Positions 24,164 to 36,055 of a DNA stretch of 64,000 nt are shown in pieces. The notes under the pieces were generated by a model. The model was not told where the DNA came from. It saw only the letters and a list, made by a program, of their open reading frames with translations, and made no database searches. Origin of the DNA: Galeopsis tetrahit. Lineage: Eukaryota > Streptophyta > Magnoliopsida > Lamiales > Lamiaceae. Location of the stretch: contig OY776128.1 in the NCBI GenBank assembly GCA_963675135.1, positions 77,258,670 to 77,322,669 of the forward strand, read 5' to 3'. The stretch's first letter is position 1; every line of letters begins with the position of its first letter. The position numbers and the translations under genes are program-made.

Positions 24164-25121
24164 ATGGCGGCTTTTCTTTGTTTTTCACCTCTTGCGTTCA
24201 ACACCATTCACAAACCTGCAGGTACCTCTTTCTTAATTTTCTTGTCTTGTTTAAGTTGCATACTGCCTAGGTTTCTACTAATTCACTAACAATTCTTGTC
24301 TATTAATTTTTCAGGACTCATTAGTCGCTATTGTACATGTAGGAAAGCCAATTGGATCGATGACTCTACTTGCAGATTCAAAACTTCTAGTTTTGAAGCT
24401 TTGAAGGTACACGTGTATGATAAATAATAGTGTTTGGATTTTGTGATAATATCAAATTGACGAAATTTAGCTGTCAGGTTTATAATTGGTTTTATATTCT
24501 TTAAAAAATTCACCTTTGCATTTAGTTCTTTGCTCTATAATAAATTGTAAGTGTTTTGCCTAGTTTGAATTAAGCCTTTGTGTTGACCGAATTCATTTGG
24601 GGTTTTACAGGCCACTGACAACAAATCAAGCCCCAAACCAACTAGTATACTCTGTGTTGTTTGTGAGGGAAATGGTAAGATTATGGCTTTTTATCTGAGA
24701 CTGAGGCTTTAGTTTCTATAATTTGTATAGATTTTAGTTATATGAACAAAGTGAAGATGGAAATAAGATTATGACAAATTAATTGTTTGTTATATATTCT
24801 CTTCACTACATGTTAGAAAAGAATTAATCAGTGTTTGGGTTTGTGATATGCGTTTATCAGGTGTTCAAAAATGTGGGCAATGTGAGGGTAAAGGAGTGAA
24901 TTTAGTGGATCATTTCAACGGCCAGTTCAAGGCTGGTGCTTCGTGTTGGCTTTGCAGGTATATCAACGTGTTACTCCACACGCTTGTAAGTGTCGAGTTA
25001 TGAGATATGTTATTAACCTGGTACGTACTCTTCCACTGACAGCGGTAGGAAGGATGTTCTTTGTGGCAACTGCAATGGTGCTGGTTTTATGGGTGGTTTC
25101 ATGAGCACATTTGATGAATAA
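24164..25121 (+). CDS. BSD2-like DnaJ-type zinc finger protein, copy 1 (Rubisco assembly chaperone family)
   Basis: Five exons: 24164-24221, 24315-24406, 24611-24674, 24861-24957, 25043-25121; together 129 aa. The N-terminus is Ser/Phe-rich, fitting a chloroplast transit peptide. The rest is a DnaJ cysteine-rich domain with four CxxCxG repeats: CVVCEGNG, CGQCEGKG, CWLCSG and CGNCNGAG, ending GGFMSTFDE. Order, spacing and tail match BUNDLE SHEATH DEFECTIVE 2 (At3g47650 type), a plastid zinc protein that stabilises folded Rubisco large subunits before small subunits bind. One oddity: with the only acceptor that keeps frame (25041-25042), the residue after CWLC is Ser rather than the Arg seen in copy 2. 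Same exon phases as copy 2, 2 kb downstream, so the two are tandem duplicates. Confidence 0.88.
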
Positions 25122-25377
25122 TCTTCAACCAGTTGATCGAGTTGGCTACTATTGCTCTCGATTCGACACAGAAATATAGACCCCCAAAGTGCAAGGCTAA
25201 CTTGAGCAAACTGGGGATTCACAAGAATGTAGATAATTAATCTTCATATCTAGGTTGTATTAAACTTCATGGAATGTGATGTTACAGGCTGTGAGACAAG
25301 AGGGTGTCTGTCTATTTTTTAATTAAAGAAAAAAACCCAATAATTGGAGTTACTCTTATAAGCAATGTGATTTCAGT

Positions 25378-25494
25378 TGAATTGAGAAACACAGCGGCAG
25401 ATGAATTGGTGAAGTGGGCTGCGACAACTCACTCTTCTCAAGATTTGAGAGATGAAGATATACCTCGACGGATCACAAACATAGCAATATTTTG
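25378..25494 (+). pseudogene. relic of a retroelement RNase H-like domain
   Basis: A short frame encodes ELRNTAADELVKWAATTHSS and ends at 25494. RN.AADELAKWA is the usual C-terminal signature of the RNase H-like (RVT_3) domain in plant LINE-type elements and their domesticated relatives. Nothing upstream continues it. Lies directly downstream of BSD2 copy 1. Confidence 0.45.
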
Positions 25495-26068
25495 AGTTTA
25501 GAAATCTGACGGTTTATATAACCGTTTGGACAACTCTAATACTAGCTCCATAAGAAATCTATATCTATAGTTTTATATAAACACAGAATAGTTTGCTAAA
25601 AAAAAAAGTTCTAGCAAAAGTTACACTCCAGAAATAAAAACTCAGTTTTTTCTCATCCAAATTTGATATTTCGTTTCAATCCCCATTTTCAGCGTAAAAT
25701 ATATCAAATTAAAAAAAATTGCAAATTTTTTATTTGACATTCATATTGAACATATATATTTTAATTTAAAAAATAAATTTATTATGATTTGAAGTATTTT
25801 TTTATTGAATTTAAATTTGTATCTTTAAGACATGTCTCACATTACACACACAATTCACATAAATTAATTATAAATATAATTTATAGTAATATAGAAAAAA
25901 ATTCATACTCCCTAAAATTAATACATTCACATCATCATTTTATTTTTAAAATTATCACTTCTTTTTAATACATTTTATTTTATATTTTCTCAAATCATAC
26001 CATTAATTTATCTTAAGTTACCAATTTCTAAATTACATTTAAAAAAAAAACGTGCATATCATGTTGGG

Positions 26069-26828
26069 TAGGGTTGTAAACGAATCGAATCGAAGCAAAT
26101 ACTGCAGTATTCGATTCGTGAAAATATTCGAATAATCGTATTCGTTTAATTTTTGAATAATAAATTTAATTCGATATTCGATTCGAATGATTATTCAATT
26201 CGAATTTTTTAATACATATTCTAAACATTGTTTTTCAAGTATTTGATTTGAAATTGATTCGTATTCGATACTTTTCGATTTGACTTGAAACTATTAGATT
26301 CGAAAATTTATAGAGAAATTTTTTAAAATAATAATTTAAATAATATTATAAGACATGAGACAAATATACATTTAAAAATATATTTATGTATATATATTAT
26401 AAATATAATCGGATACTTACGAATATCGAATCGAATATCATAATTTTGTATGGGTTGTTATGCTATGGACTCGAGTGCATGTTGTGCACCCTAGTCCATG
26501 TTGCATTTTTCAATTTACTGACTTACATTTTTTGGTAAATGGTGTTGCACTTTTCAATTATTAAACTGTATAATACGGAGTAATATTTTTAATCATAGTG
26601 ACTTACACTTTTGAGTAATATTGTGTTGTATTTTTCTTTAGACTAGGGTGCACAACATACACTCGAGTGCATACTAGATTTTACCATTTTGTATTTGTGT
26701 TCGTTTATTAATCGAATCAAAATAAATATTTGTATTCGAATTCGAATCATAAAATTTCGAATACGAATATTAAAATTCGAATATGAATACCGAATTGAGT
26801 AAAATTATTCGATTCGTTTACAACCCTA
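26069..26828. mobile_element. hAT-type non-autonomous element
   Basis: TAGGGTTGTAAACGAATCGA at the left is mirrored at the right (22 of 22 positions). Flanks ATGTTGGG (26061-26068) and ATGTCGGG (26829-26836) agree 7 of 8, the 8-bp hAT duplication. The interior is full of 'attcgaat' tracts in both orientations. A younger MITE sits inside at 26452-26685. Confidence 0.8.
26452..26685. mobile_element. MITE of the 'ctcgagtgcatgttgtgcacc' family, nested in the hAT element
   Basis: Reverse orientation relative to the 11140 copy: starts GGGTTGTTATGCTATGGACT, ends AGATTTTACC. A perfect 9-bp duplication ATTTTGTAT lies at 26443-26451 and 26686-26694. 234 bp, non-coding. Confidence 0.85.
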
Positions 26829-27138
26829 ATGTCGGGGACGGAGGGGGGAGGGGGTAATTGGTAAAGATCCGAAAGGTTCATGAAAAAAATGAACGGAAGT
26901 AATTGCACGACAAAAGATTCCAAGAAATTAAGATATTTGTTTTGAAGAGAGAAAAAATCATACTCAAGAATACATAGATTTTTTTATTTTTTTTGCAGTA
27001 AAAAAAAACTATGGAAATAATAATAAAAATCTGAAAAATAGTTGATATAAATGATAATGATAGTCATTAAAAAAAATATCTAACACAGCCTTATCTCTGT
27101 ATTTTGCAGCTCTTCCTTTGTGGAGCTTCTTCATAGAA

Positions 27139-29251
27139 ATGGCGCAATCTCTTTGTTGTTCACCATTCCTATCCGTAAACACCACCCAAAAACCAGGTAA
27201 TTCTTCTATCTTCTCTCCTTCTCGCTCTGTTGTAATCATAATTTTGATTTTTGAGTGGATTAATCTTTTTTGCAGGACTTATCAGTCACAATTTTTCCAG
27301 TAGAAACGCGAATTGGATCACTGACACTACGTATACCTCCAACAATGTTGCTTTCGATGCTTTAAGAGTTAACGTGAGTGCTAATTGCTTTTAAATTTTG
27401 TGCCAATTCAGATGCATATATCACATACAGTTACTCCTCGTGTTGATTTGAATTCTGGGCCAATTCCAGTAGATATTTTGTTATAATTGTGTTTATTTCG
27501 TATGTTTAAGTGGTTATGTATTGAGAATTTGCTACATTTCAAGTGTACCCTCTTTTATCTCTTTCTTGTCTGCAACTATCACTCAAACTTCACCCAATTC
27601 TGTGAATTTCAATCTGGTTTGTTGTAATATACAGGCTACGGAGAACAAACCGAGCGCCAAACCGGCCGCCAAAACTACTAGCTTACTCTGTCCTGATTGT
27701 GAGGGTAATGGTAAGTGACAAAGGATTGTGTTGGTGATTATATACAGACTTATATTGTGCATCTTGTATTGATAGGACTTAGGTCATTCATCTTCTTTTG
27801 GATATGTCTGAAGAGATTGAACTTTATGAATAGCAACATATGTGCCTGATATCTATGAATTGTTATTTTATGAGAATTATACAAGAAGTTGTCATGATAC
27901 TACTACATTGCCTTTGTAATTGTAACTGGTCTATCATTTGAGCACATTTAAGGATTATATGTTTACTTTTATTTGCATTTTACACTTTTATGACTCTGTT
28001 TTTGTCTCCCAATTCTACTGCATGTTTAATTTCCAAAAACTTGAAAATTATGTAGGAAGTATTGAAGAAAACTATTAACCTGGATTTTCTTAGCTCATCT
28101 CTTTATCATCATTGGTATGTTTTATGTAATATCGAACTTAGGGAAGATGGGAAAGGCGTCGTTTAAGTAAATGGCTGAGGAATTTTATACAGATCTTTAT
28201 GCAGTACACCTTTTCGTTCATCATTGTTCTTTCTTGATTGACTGATATTAGTGCTCATTATTATTTTCAAATTCTACTATGTACAACTTTATGAAGTCTG
28301 GCTACATTGTCAATGTGATATAATCATAGTGTTAAGTTAGATTCCTCACTTTCTCTGCTCACCTGCTTTGCTATTTGCTAACCATATATGCGTCTTTCCT
28401 TTCCTGATATACGATTTGTAGGTGCTAAAACATGTGGACAGTGTGAAGGTGGTGGAGTCAATACAGTAGATCACTATAATGGAAAATTCAAAGCTGGTTC
28501 CTCATGTTGGCTTTGCAGGTATATTATTATTTGCTTTGAGTGTTGTCTTCTATCGTTGCACGCAGTTTCTAGGCCTTCAGATTCCCACATTTGCGTAGTT
28601 TTACAGCTAGGTATTGACTAATGACTATGGAGCTTCTTCAGAAATCTCATTATTGTGTCAAAATATGCTATTTCATTTTCTGAATATAAAAGAATATGTA
28701 GAATAAACATTAGCAAGGGTGATGAAAATCCACATCTTAGAAGTTTGTATAACCATTTTTTCATCATCATCAGAGTCCATTCTTGCTACTTGCTAGTTGT
28801 TGTCTTTGGTGTATATGTTTCATAAATGTTTGAACTTTACAAATCTTTTTCAAATTGTCCTTTATACATTTCCCTTTGCTTCTACCACGAACACATAATT
28901 TTTCTCAGAATCAACCGGCGATACTCTCCAAAACAAATGCCTAAAGTCTCCTGAAATGTGCAATATTCGACAAGTTCATGTTAATTGTTCTACATTTTAG
29001 TGTATTTTTTGTTTCCAGAAATATACGGGCAGTCGATTCATTATTGTTAAAACATACTTGTTGCGATGAATTTATGGCTTCAACTCAATAGGCTTTCTCA
29101 GCTTCCACCTTTGCATTGACTTCAAAATGCACAATCTGTTCTATACTAACTTCGGCTCTTCTTCATCCACAGGGGTAAAAGGGAGGTTCTTTGCGGCAGC
29201 TGCAACGGTGCTGGATTTCTTGGCGGTTTCATGAGTACATTCGATGATTAG
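27139..29251 (+). CDS. BSD2-like DnaJ-type zinc finger protein, copy 2
   Basis: Five exons: 27139-27196, 27276-27373, 27635-27710, 28422-28518, 29173-29251; 135 aa. Same architecture and intron phases as copy 1, with exons 1, 4 and 5 of identical length (58, 97 and 79 nt). Transit-peptide-like N-terminus (MAQSLCCSPFLSVNTTQKPG), then four CxxCxG motifs: CPDCEGNG, CGQCEGGG, CWLCRG and CGSCNGAG, ending GGFMSTFDD. Introns 3 and 4 are much longer (711 and 654 nt). The family function is as for copy 1: a chloroplast zinc chaperone for Rubisco assembly. It keeps Arg after CWLC and so looks like the more canonical copy. Both copies have intact frames. Whether both are expressed cannot be told. Confidence 0.9.
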
Positions 29252-30826
29252 GGTTCGATTATTCAATCTTCAACATCTTTCCACGGCTTCCATCTCTTTG
29301 ATTTTGTTGTATCAATTTTGTCAACAAGGATAACAATAACATATATGATCTGGACATGTAATACTTTGTGCATGTTACTTGTTGTATATGTATGTATCCA
29401 ATTATTTCATTTTGAGACCTTTTTTTTTAGAAGACATTTTGAGACTTTCATTACACCACAATCCATCTTTATGACGTCATACTAAAATGTCGTTGAAAAG
29501 ATGGAAAAAAATTCATATGACCCTAAATTTCTCGCAATGGTGGATATTTGGTAAGAATTTTGGTGTCGGAGATTTAACTTGGTGGAAGACTTGAACTTTA
29601 TAGAAGACTAACTTGGTCGAATGAAGTCATATCTATTAAAAATAGTCAGATGTTACATTTCTTTATAAAAGGATTTAATTTTTTTTTTAATCAATTAAGT
29701 TACCACATTTATTAATTTAGTTCACACGATTATCATTTAATAGATTAAATTCAAAAGGTCATAATCGTGCGGACTAAATAAAAAAAACGTAGTACCTTAA
29801 TGAACTAAAATATTTTTAATCCCCTTCATAAATTACCATACCATAATCATGTGGTAAGATTTTATTTTTTATTTTTTTTTAAAATAAATTTCACCTACAC
29901 AATATTTACATATTTACACATTATTTTGAGGAGGACCATACATATGCTCAATCCAATAAATTTACTTTATTTATAAAAGTTTACTCAAAATTTCATTCAT
30001 TATAATATATATATTTTTCTTAAAAAGTGTGTTCATTTTTAGAATGTAAATATTTTTAGAACAGGAGAGTATTCGTATATTTCAAATTATGGGTTCTTTT
30101 GATAATTTGCAAAACTTCATAAATTACCAAACAAAGTTCTTAATTTAAATAAACCTCGAGTTGATAGATTGTAATTTACTCGACTGATCATAAGACTCGT
30201 TTGTTGTTTGGTGACCATTCATCAATTAAATCATATACTTCACCGTGCAATTTTAATATTCTTACTCTTATTTGGTTGTTTAATTTCATCATTTTTAAAT
30301 AATAGTTTTTACATTATTTTATCTCCACATTCTAATTTTCACTCATTTACTTAAATTAACAATTATTTTATTTATAAAAAATCAATTTATTAATATCTTA
30401 TCATATTCTCAATGTAATCTACTTTATATATAAAATTAATTAATATTTATGCTGTAAAAAAAATAACATAATGAATTTATTCGGTAAAATTTTCAAAATT
30501 TCAAAAGGTATATCTAACTTGTATCAATGTGGGAAGGAAAAAAAACTTCTGTACTCAACTACAAAATTTATTTTGTACATGGCGAGGGGTTCTATTTTAA
30601 CATAGCATTAGCTTGTTAAAAACTCAAAGCCTTTACTTCCATCTATCACTTTATTGTAAAATATCAGATTGGCCTGTTCAGGACTATTTAAGCCTGGTCC
30701 AGATGATTGACAATTAACAAGAAAGTTGTGACTAAATTGAAATTATAAAAAAGACATGAATTTATTTGCATTCTTTACAATAAAAAGTCGGCATTAGCTG
30801 TCGAAAAATGATCGTATAATTTAATC

Positions 30827-30865
<39 letters not shown>

Positions 30866-30996
30866 AGTATGTACTATTAAATCGCAAATTTTATAAACAT
30901 ATTGAAAACTTGATTTTTTTTTTTTTAAATTGTAATTAACCTAATTTTAAAAGAGTGGTCACTGTCTCACTGATGCATGCGTTCGCACAAGCCGAT
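29252..30996. other. intergenic; small inverted repeat and TA microsatellite
   Basis: 3' UTR of BSD2 copy 2, then AT-rich spacer. A short MITE-like palindrome lies at about 29685-29812 (TTTAGTTCACACGATTAT facing ATAATCGTGCGGACTAAA). A (TA)n run lies at 30831-30859. No gene seen. Confidence 0.5.
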
Positions 30997-31075
30997 GCAA
31001 CAAAATGGTTGGTCTGCTATGAACTCGAGTGCATGTTGTGCACCCTAATCCATGTTGCACTTTTCAGTTTTACTG

Positions 31076-31879
31076 TGTTACGATTGTCAATGATAATTCG
31101 ACTCCGATTAGACGTCTCCAATCACAAGCAAAATAATCGGCCAATATTCAATCCAACGAAAGCATGACAATTCACAAATATAAACGAAAACGAAAACAGA
31201 GCACAAGAAGATTTAAGTGGTTCGATCAACGTGATCTACATCCACTGGACACACGACTTCAATTTGATTAGTTCAAGAGATGTTTACACACTCATCACTC
31301 GGAAAGGGATTTATCCTCACTTCACTCGTGAACTCTCAACTCTCAAAACGAATGCTCGTACGCGTCAAGAATTACAATTACAAGTAATGGGGTATTTATA
31401 GGATTCAAGGTGATTGCAGCGTGTGTTGAAAGCGTGCTCTGTTGCCACGTGGATTCTGTTACAACCGTGTAACAAACTCACACCTTCAGCGTGACCCAAT
31501 CTGAATTGACCTCCTTGCCCTTCACTTGTCTTCGCAAGACAAGACGACTCCATACTTAGCCAAAAATTAACCCTACTAACAGAACTCAACTAGTCTGGTC
31601 AGACCTCTACTTGTCTGGTCTTCCCAACTCGTCTTGTCCTTCGCAACACCCATCTCATCTGTTTGGACTCCTCCAACTCATCTGATCTGGTCTGAGTTAA
31701 CTTGTCTGACTCCACCAGCTGATACGCCCAACAGTTGAGTTCTTCAGAAGACTTCTATCAACTAAGTACCTCGACTGATCTACCCAACAGACGAGTACAG
31801 TAGTAGAGTAGAATCTACCTGATCTTCACAAGACGAGTAGCACTCGTCTAGTCTAGGAGGATTTGAGATAAACCTCACA
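31076..31879 (-). repeat. 3' LTR of the copia element
   Basis: 804 bp, on + from TGTTACGATTGTCAATGA to CCTCACA. Differs from its partner at about 31147, 31314, 31575 and 31735. Contains CTATAAATACC (on -, about 31391-31401), a plausible TATA box. Confidence 0.95.
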
Positions 31880-32002
31880 ATTCTCCACCTTTAGCTCAAA
31901 ATCTCCACCTTGAACTAAACAACTCTGATCTATCCTTCTCAAAGGACAGATTCCACTACTAATCTGCCGCCACCAGACTAGTAGCCTTCTCCGCAGAGGT
32001 CA

Positions 32003-35000
32003 CTAATGCAAACCAACTGACCTAAGACATAAACCAAACTTCTCCTTTGGTAATGCCTTAGTAAATGCATCAGCAGGGTTCTCCTCAGTAGCTATCTTAA
32101 CCACTTGGACGCTCCCCTTCTCCACAATGTCTCTCACAAAGTACAGTTTCACATCAATGTGCTTGGTTCGTTCATGATACCCCTGATGCTTTGCGAGATG
32201 AATTGCGCTTTGATTATCACAGAAGACAGTCACACTGTTCTGAGATAAACCAAATTCCTTAAGAATCCCTTTCAGCCACATGCTTTCCTTAACTGCCTCA
32301 GTCAAGGCCACGTACTCCGCTTCAGTAGTAGACAATGCAACTACGGATTGATGAATAGACCTCCACGACACTGCCGTACCAAATAGAGTGAACACATATC
32401 CTGTTAAGGATTTTCGAGTGTCAACATTGGCTGCGTAATCTGCATCAACGTATCCCACAAGTGCATCCCCCTCACTTGGCATCTTCTGAAATTTCAGACC
32501 CGTCTGTGCTGATCCCAGAACATATCTCATAACCCACTTAACCGTTTCCCAATGGCTTAAGCCTGGATCACTCATATATCTGCGGATCACACTCATAGCA
32601 TGCGTCAAGTCTGGCCTACAACACACCATAGCATACATTAAACTCCCTACAGCACTGGCATAAGGTATCTTGCTCATCTGAGTTCGCTCTTGGCTGTTCC
32701 TGGGACTCATCTGATTGGACAATCGATGATGTTGGCCAATAGGAGTAGAGACAGTCTTTGCCTTATGCATTCTGAACCTCTCTAGCACCTTCTGAAGATA
32801 AGTAGGTTGACTCAGCAGAATAGACCCGTCTAGTCTACTGATCTCAATCCCAAGAATCACTTTGGCTTCACCAAGATCTTTCATCTCAAACTCCTGTTTG
32901 AGGATCTCCTTAACTTGATTAACACTGTCAATAGACTCGCCTGCTATTAACATGTCATCAACATACAACAGAAGATAGGTAGTAGCAGTCCTAACCCGTC
33001 TGAAATAGACACAGCTGTCGTACAAGCTCCTTGTAAAACCAGCTGAGCAAATGTACTCATCAAACCTCAAGTACCATTGTCTAGGGCTTTGTTTGAGGCC
33101 ATAGAGGGACTTCTTCAATAGACATACCTTGTCCTCCCCTTCTTCTATGTCCAACCCTTCTGGTAGCTTCATGTAGATCCTCTCGTCTAGAGATCCATGT
33201 AAGAAAGCTGTGGTCACATCCATCTGATGTAGCTCCAATTCATATTGAGCAACCATAGCTAACAAGATTCTGATGCTACAATGCTTCACAACAGGTGAGA
33301 AGATTTCATTGAAATCGATACCTTCTTTCTGTGTAAATCCCTTAGCTACAAGCCTCGCCTTGTATCTAAGTCTGCCACCCCTCTGAGCCTCCACCTTCTT
33401 TTTATAGATCCACTTGCACCCAACCAACTTCTTGTTCTTGGGCCTCTGAACAATCTCCCATGTCTGGTTCTTGTTCAGAGAAAGCAGCTCCTCCTCCATA
33501 GCAACTATCCACTTCTCCTTATCGTGGCAGCTAATGGCTTCTGTATAAGACTTTGGCTCCAGAGACTCCACCTCAAGAGCTGCACATAATGCAAATGAGA
33601 CTATGTCAGCTTGACCATACCTCTGAGGTGGGTGGACTTCTCGTCTGGTTCTGTCCCGTGCCAGCTGATAATGTTGAAGATCATTCTCACTTTGAGGATC
33701 GCCCTCCTCATCTGGATCAATATCATCTCCAACTGGTCTTGTGGAGTCAACTTGCTCCACCTCGACTTGTGTCTCGTCTGGTTGGTTATCAGCTGCACTA
33801 GTACTAGTACTAGTCTGTTCTGATAGAGGCATCCGACTCTCATCAAACGTAACATCTCTACTGATTATGCACTTTTGCATCCCAGCTTCGAGGCACCATA
33901 ACCTGTATCCTTTCACGCCAGAAGGATACCCAACAAACACGCATCGCAATGCTCGAGGCTCAAGCTTATCTTGCTTGACATGAGCATAAGCTTGACATCC
34001 AAATACCTTCAAATGATTGTAATCGGCTGCACGTCCAGACCACAACTCCTCTGGGGTTTTGTATTGCACAGCCGAGGAAGGACTCCTGTTTATCAAATAG
34101 GCTGCAGTAGACACAGCCTCTCCCCAAAACACCTTTGGCAGACAAGAACTGTTCAACATACACCTGACTCTCTCAAGTAGTGTCTGGTTCATCCTCTCAG
34201 CTACTCCGTTTTGCTGAGGGGTCCCTGGCACAGTCCTATGCCGTACTATTCCTTTCGATTTGCAGAACGCATTGAACTCGTCTGATAGGTACTCCAGACC
34301 ATTATCAGTTCTCAAATGTTTGAGAGTCTTGCCTGAGACATTTTCACATTCAATGAGCCATTCCTTGAATTTCTCAAATGCTTCTGATTTCGACTTGAGA
34401 ATAGACACCCACACCTTTCTTGAGTAGTCGTCTATGATAGACAGGAAGTATTTTCCACCAGACCTCGTCTGATTCCTCGCTGGCCCCCATAGATCAGAAT
34501 GGACATAGTCCATGATCCCATTGGTAGAGTGAACACCCTTACCAAACTTAAGTCTCTTGGACTTACCAAGGATACAAGACTCACACAAGTCGAGTTGAGT
34601 GATCTTGTCTTTGCCAAGCAGACCTTGTCTAGACAACTCCACTAGGCCCTTCTCGCCTACGTGAGCTAGTCTTTTGTGCCACAACATCGAGTTGTCTTGC
34701 ACCTCCGCTACATCTGATCTACCAGCTACTGTTTCTCCCTTAAGAAAGTAGAGATCACTCCTTCTCTCGCCTTTCAGGACAGTCAGCTCCCCTTTTGACA
34801 CACTGAGCTCTCCATCAGCCGACTGGAATTTATAGCCCATAGAATCCAGCATCCCAAGTGAGATCAAATTCCTCTTGAGTTCAGGTACGTACCTAACACT
34901 CTTGAGTATTCTTACTACCCCATCGTACATCTTCAGGTGAACACTACCTTCTCCAACAACTTTGCAAGTGTGATCATTCCCAAGCAGAACAGAACCGCCC

Positions 35001-35980
35001 TTCTGTTGCTTGAAGTCATGAAACCAATCTCGTCTTGGAGTCATATGGAAAGAACACCCTGAATCAAGGATCCATGCTTGCTGTTCTGTAGAGGATGTGA
35101 TGGTTAGCGCTTGAGCAGACTCATAGCCTTCTTGCTCCTTCTCAACTTGAGTCTGATTAGCTTGATTCTTGTCATTAGAGGTATTGGCACCAGATTTCCT
35201 CAAGAACTGCTTGTATTTGTGACAAGCATTCTTATAGTGCCCAGGCTTGTTGCAATGGTAGCACACTGCTTCACCTTGATTGGACACAGCTGATTTTCCC
35301 TTATCAGCTCCTTTGGGTTGACTAGACCCCTTCTTGGCACCAGATCGCTTCTGGCCACCTCTGATTGCCAATCTTTCTCCGCTACTGACCTTGTCTACTT
35401 GAGACGTCTTGTTGTGCAGCAGCTTGGACTTGACAGCCAGCATTATATCCTCCAATGTAATACTTTCCTTCCTACCATACAAGATGGTATCCTTTAAGAT
35501 TTCAAAGGACTTAGGGAGAGCACTCAATAGAATCAGAGCCTTATCCTCTTCCTCTAACTTGACATCTAAATTCTCTAGATCATCAAGAATTCTATTGAAC
35601 TCATCAAGCTGATCCGGAATGGGTTTGTCATCCACCATTCTGAAGGCATACAGCTTCTGTTTCGAATAGAGACGGTTAGCTAAGGTTTTAACCATGTAAA
35701 GTTTACCTAGCTTGTCCCAGACCTCCTTCGCGGTTTTCTCTTTAGCCACCTCTCTCAAAACCTTATCACCAAGGCAGAGCAGAATAGTGCTTCGAGCTTT
35801 CCTGAGCATCTTGCTCCTTTCAGCAGCAACGGAGGCAGATTCCTCAGTTGGGGCTGTAGACTCTTCGAGCACGTCGAACAAGCTTTGCTGTTCTAGGAGA
35901 GCCTGCATCTTGACTCTCCACAGCCCAAAGTCACCTGTGCCTGAGAACTTCTCAATATTATACTTGGTCGAATTCTCCAT
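32003..35980 (-). CDS. copia gag-pol polyprotein (retrotransposon)
   Basis: 1325 aa, uninterrupted. Gag occupies about residues 1-270 (starts MENSTKYNIEKFSGTGDF), with one CCHC zinc knuckle CYHCNKPGHYKNAC at 240-253. The aspartic protease has DSG at 306-308. A GAG-pre-integrase WHKRLAHVGEKGL follows near 430. The integrase core begins near 490 (HSDLWGPARN, DDYSRKVW) and includes GTPQQNGVAERMN. Reverse transcriptase has YVDD near 1006-1009. RNase H (ADYAANVDTRKSLTGYVF) lies near 1180, with a final ENPADAFTKALP. Gene order PR-INT-RT-RH is copia, and the sequence style is closest to Tnt1/Tork. All catalytic motifs I looked for are present. Starts about 75 bp inside the 5' LTR. Confidence 0.97.
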   Translation of the reverse strand: MENSTKYNIEKFSGTGDFGLWRVKMQALLEQQSLFDVLEESTAPTEESASVAAERSKMLRKARSTILLCLGDKVLREVAKEKTAKEVWDKLGKLYMVKTLANRLYSKQKLYAFRMVDDKPIPDQLDEFNRILDDLENLDVKLEEEDKALILLSALPKSFEILKDTILYGRKESITLEDIMLAVKSKLLHNKTSQVDKVSSGERLAIRGGQKRSGAKKGSSQPKGADKGKSAVSNQGEAVCYHCNKPGHYKNACHKYKQFLRKSGANTSNDKNQANQTQVEKEQEGYESAQALTITSSTEQQAWILDSGCSFHMTPRRDWFHDFKQQKGGSVLLGNDHTCKVVGEGSVHLKMYDGVVRILKSVRYVPELKRNLISLGMLDSMGYKFQSADGELSVSKGELTVLKGERRSDLYFLKGETVAGRSDVAEVQDNSMLWHKRLAHVGEKGLVELSRQGLLGKDKITQLDLCESCILGKSKRLKFGKGVHSTNGIMDYVHSDLWGPARNQTRSGGKYFLSIIDDYSRKVWVSILKSKSEAFEKFKEWLIECENVSGKTLKHLRTDNGLEYLSDEFNAFCKSKGIVRHRTVPGTPQQNGVAERMNQTLLERVRCMLNSSCLPKVFWGEAVSTAAYLINRSPSSAVQYKTPEELWSGRAADYNHLKVFGCQAYAHVKQDKLEPRALRCVFVGYPSGVKGYRLWCLEAGMQKCIISRDVTFDESRMPLSEQTSTSTSAADNQPDETQVEVEQVDSTRPVGDDIDPDEEGDPQSENDLQHYQLARDRTRREVHPPQRYGQADIVSFALCAALEVESLEPKSYTEAISCHDKEKWIVAMEEELLSLNKNQTWEIVQRPKNKKLVGCKWIYKKKVEAQRGGRLRYKARLVAKGFTQKEGIDFNEIFSPVVKHCSIRILLAMVAQYELELHQMDVTTAFLHGSLDERIYMKLPEGLDIEEGEDKVCLLKKSLYGLKQSPRQWYLRFDEYICSAGFTRSLYDSCVYFRRVRTATTYLLLYVDDMLIAGESIDSVNQVKEILKQEFEMKDLGEAKVILGIEISRLDGSILLSQPTYLQKVLERFRMHKAKTVSTPIGQHHRLSNQMSPRNSQERTQMSKIPYASAVGSLMYAMVCCRPDLTHAMSVIRRYMSDPGLSHWETVKWVMRYVLGSAQTGLKFQKMPSEGDALVGYVDADYAANVDTRKSLTGYVFTLFGTAVSWRSIHQSVVALSTTEAEYVALTEAVKESMWLKGILKEFGLSQNSVTVFCDNQSAIHLAKHQGYHERTKHIDVKLYFVRDIVEKGSVQVVKIATEENPADAFTKALPKEKFGLCLRSVGLH

Positions 35981-36055
35981 CTTCGATCTGGCAATTGATT
36001 AATGGTTGACAATCGATTCCTCTCGATCCCGATCGTTCCCACAGACGGCGCCAAT

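Noticed and set aside
31365..31589. 74-codon frame in each copia LTR (also 36345-36569)
   Set aside because: Same in both LTRs and no known LTR-encoded protein; treated as LTR sequence.
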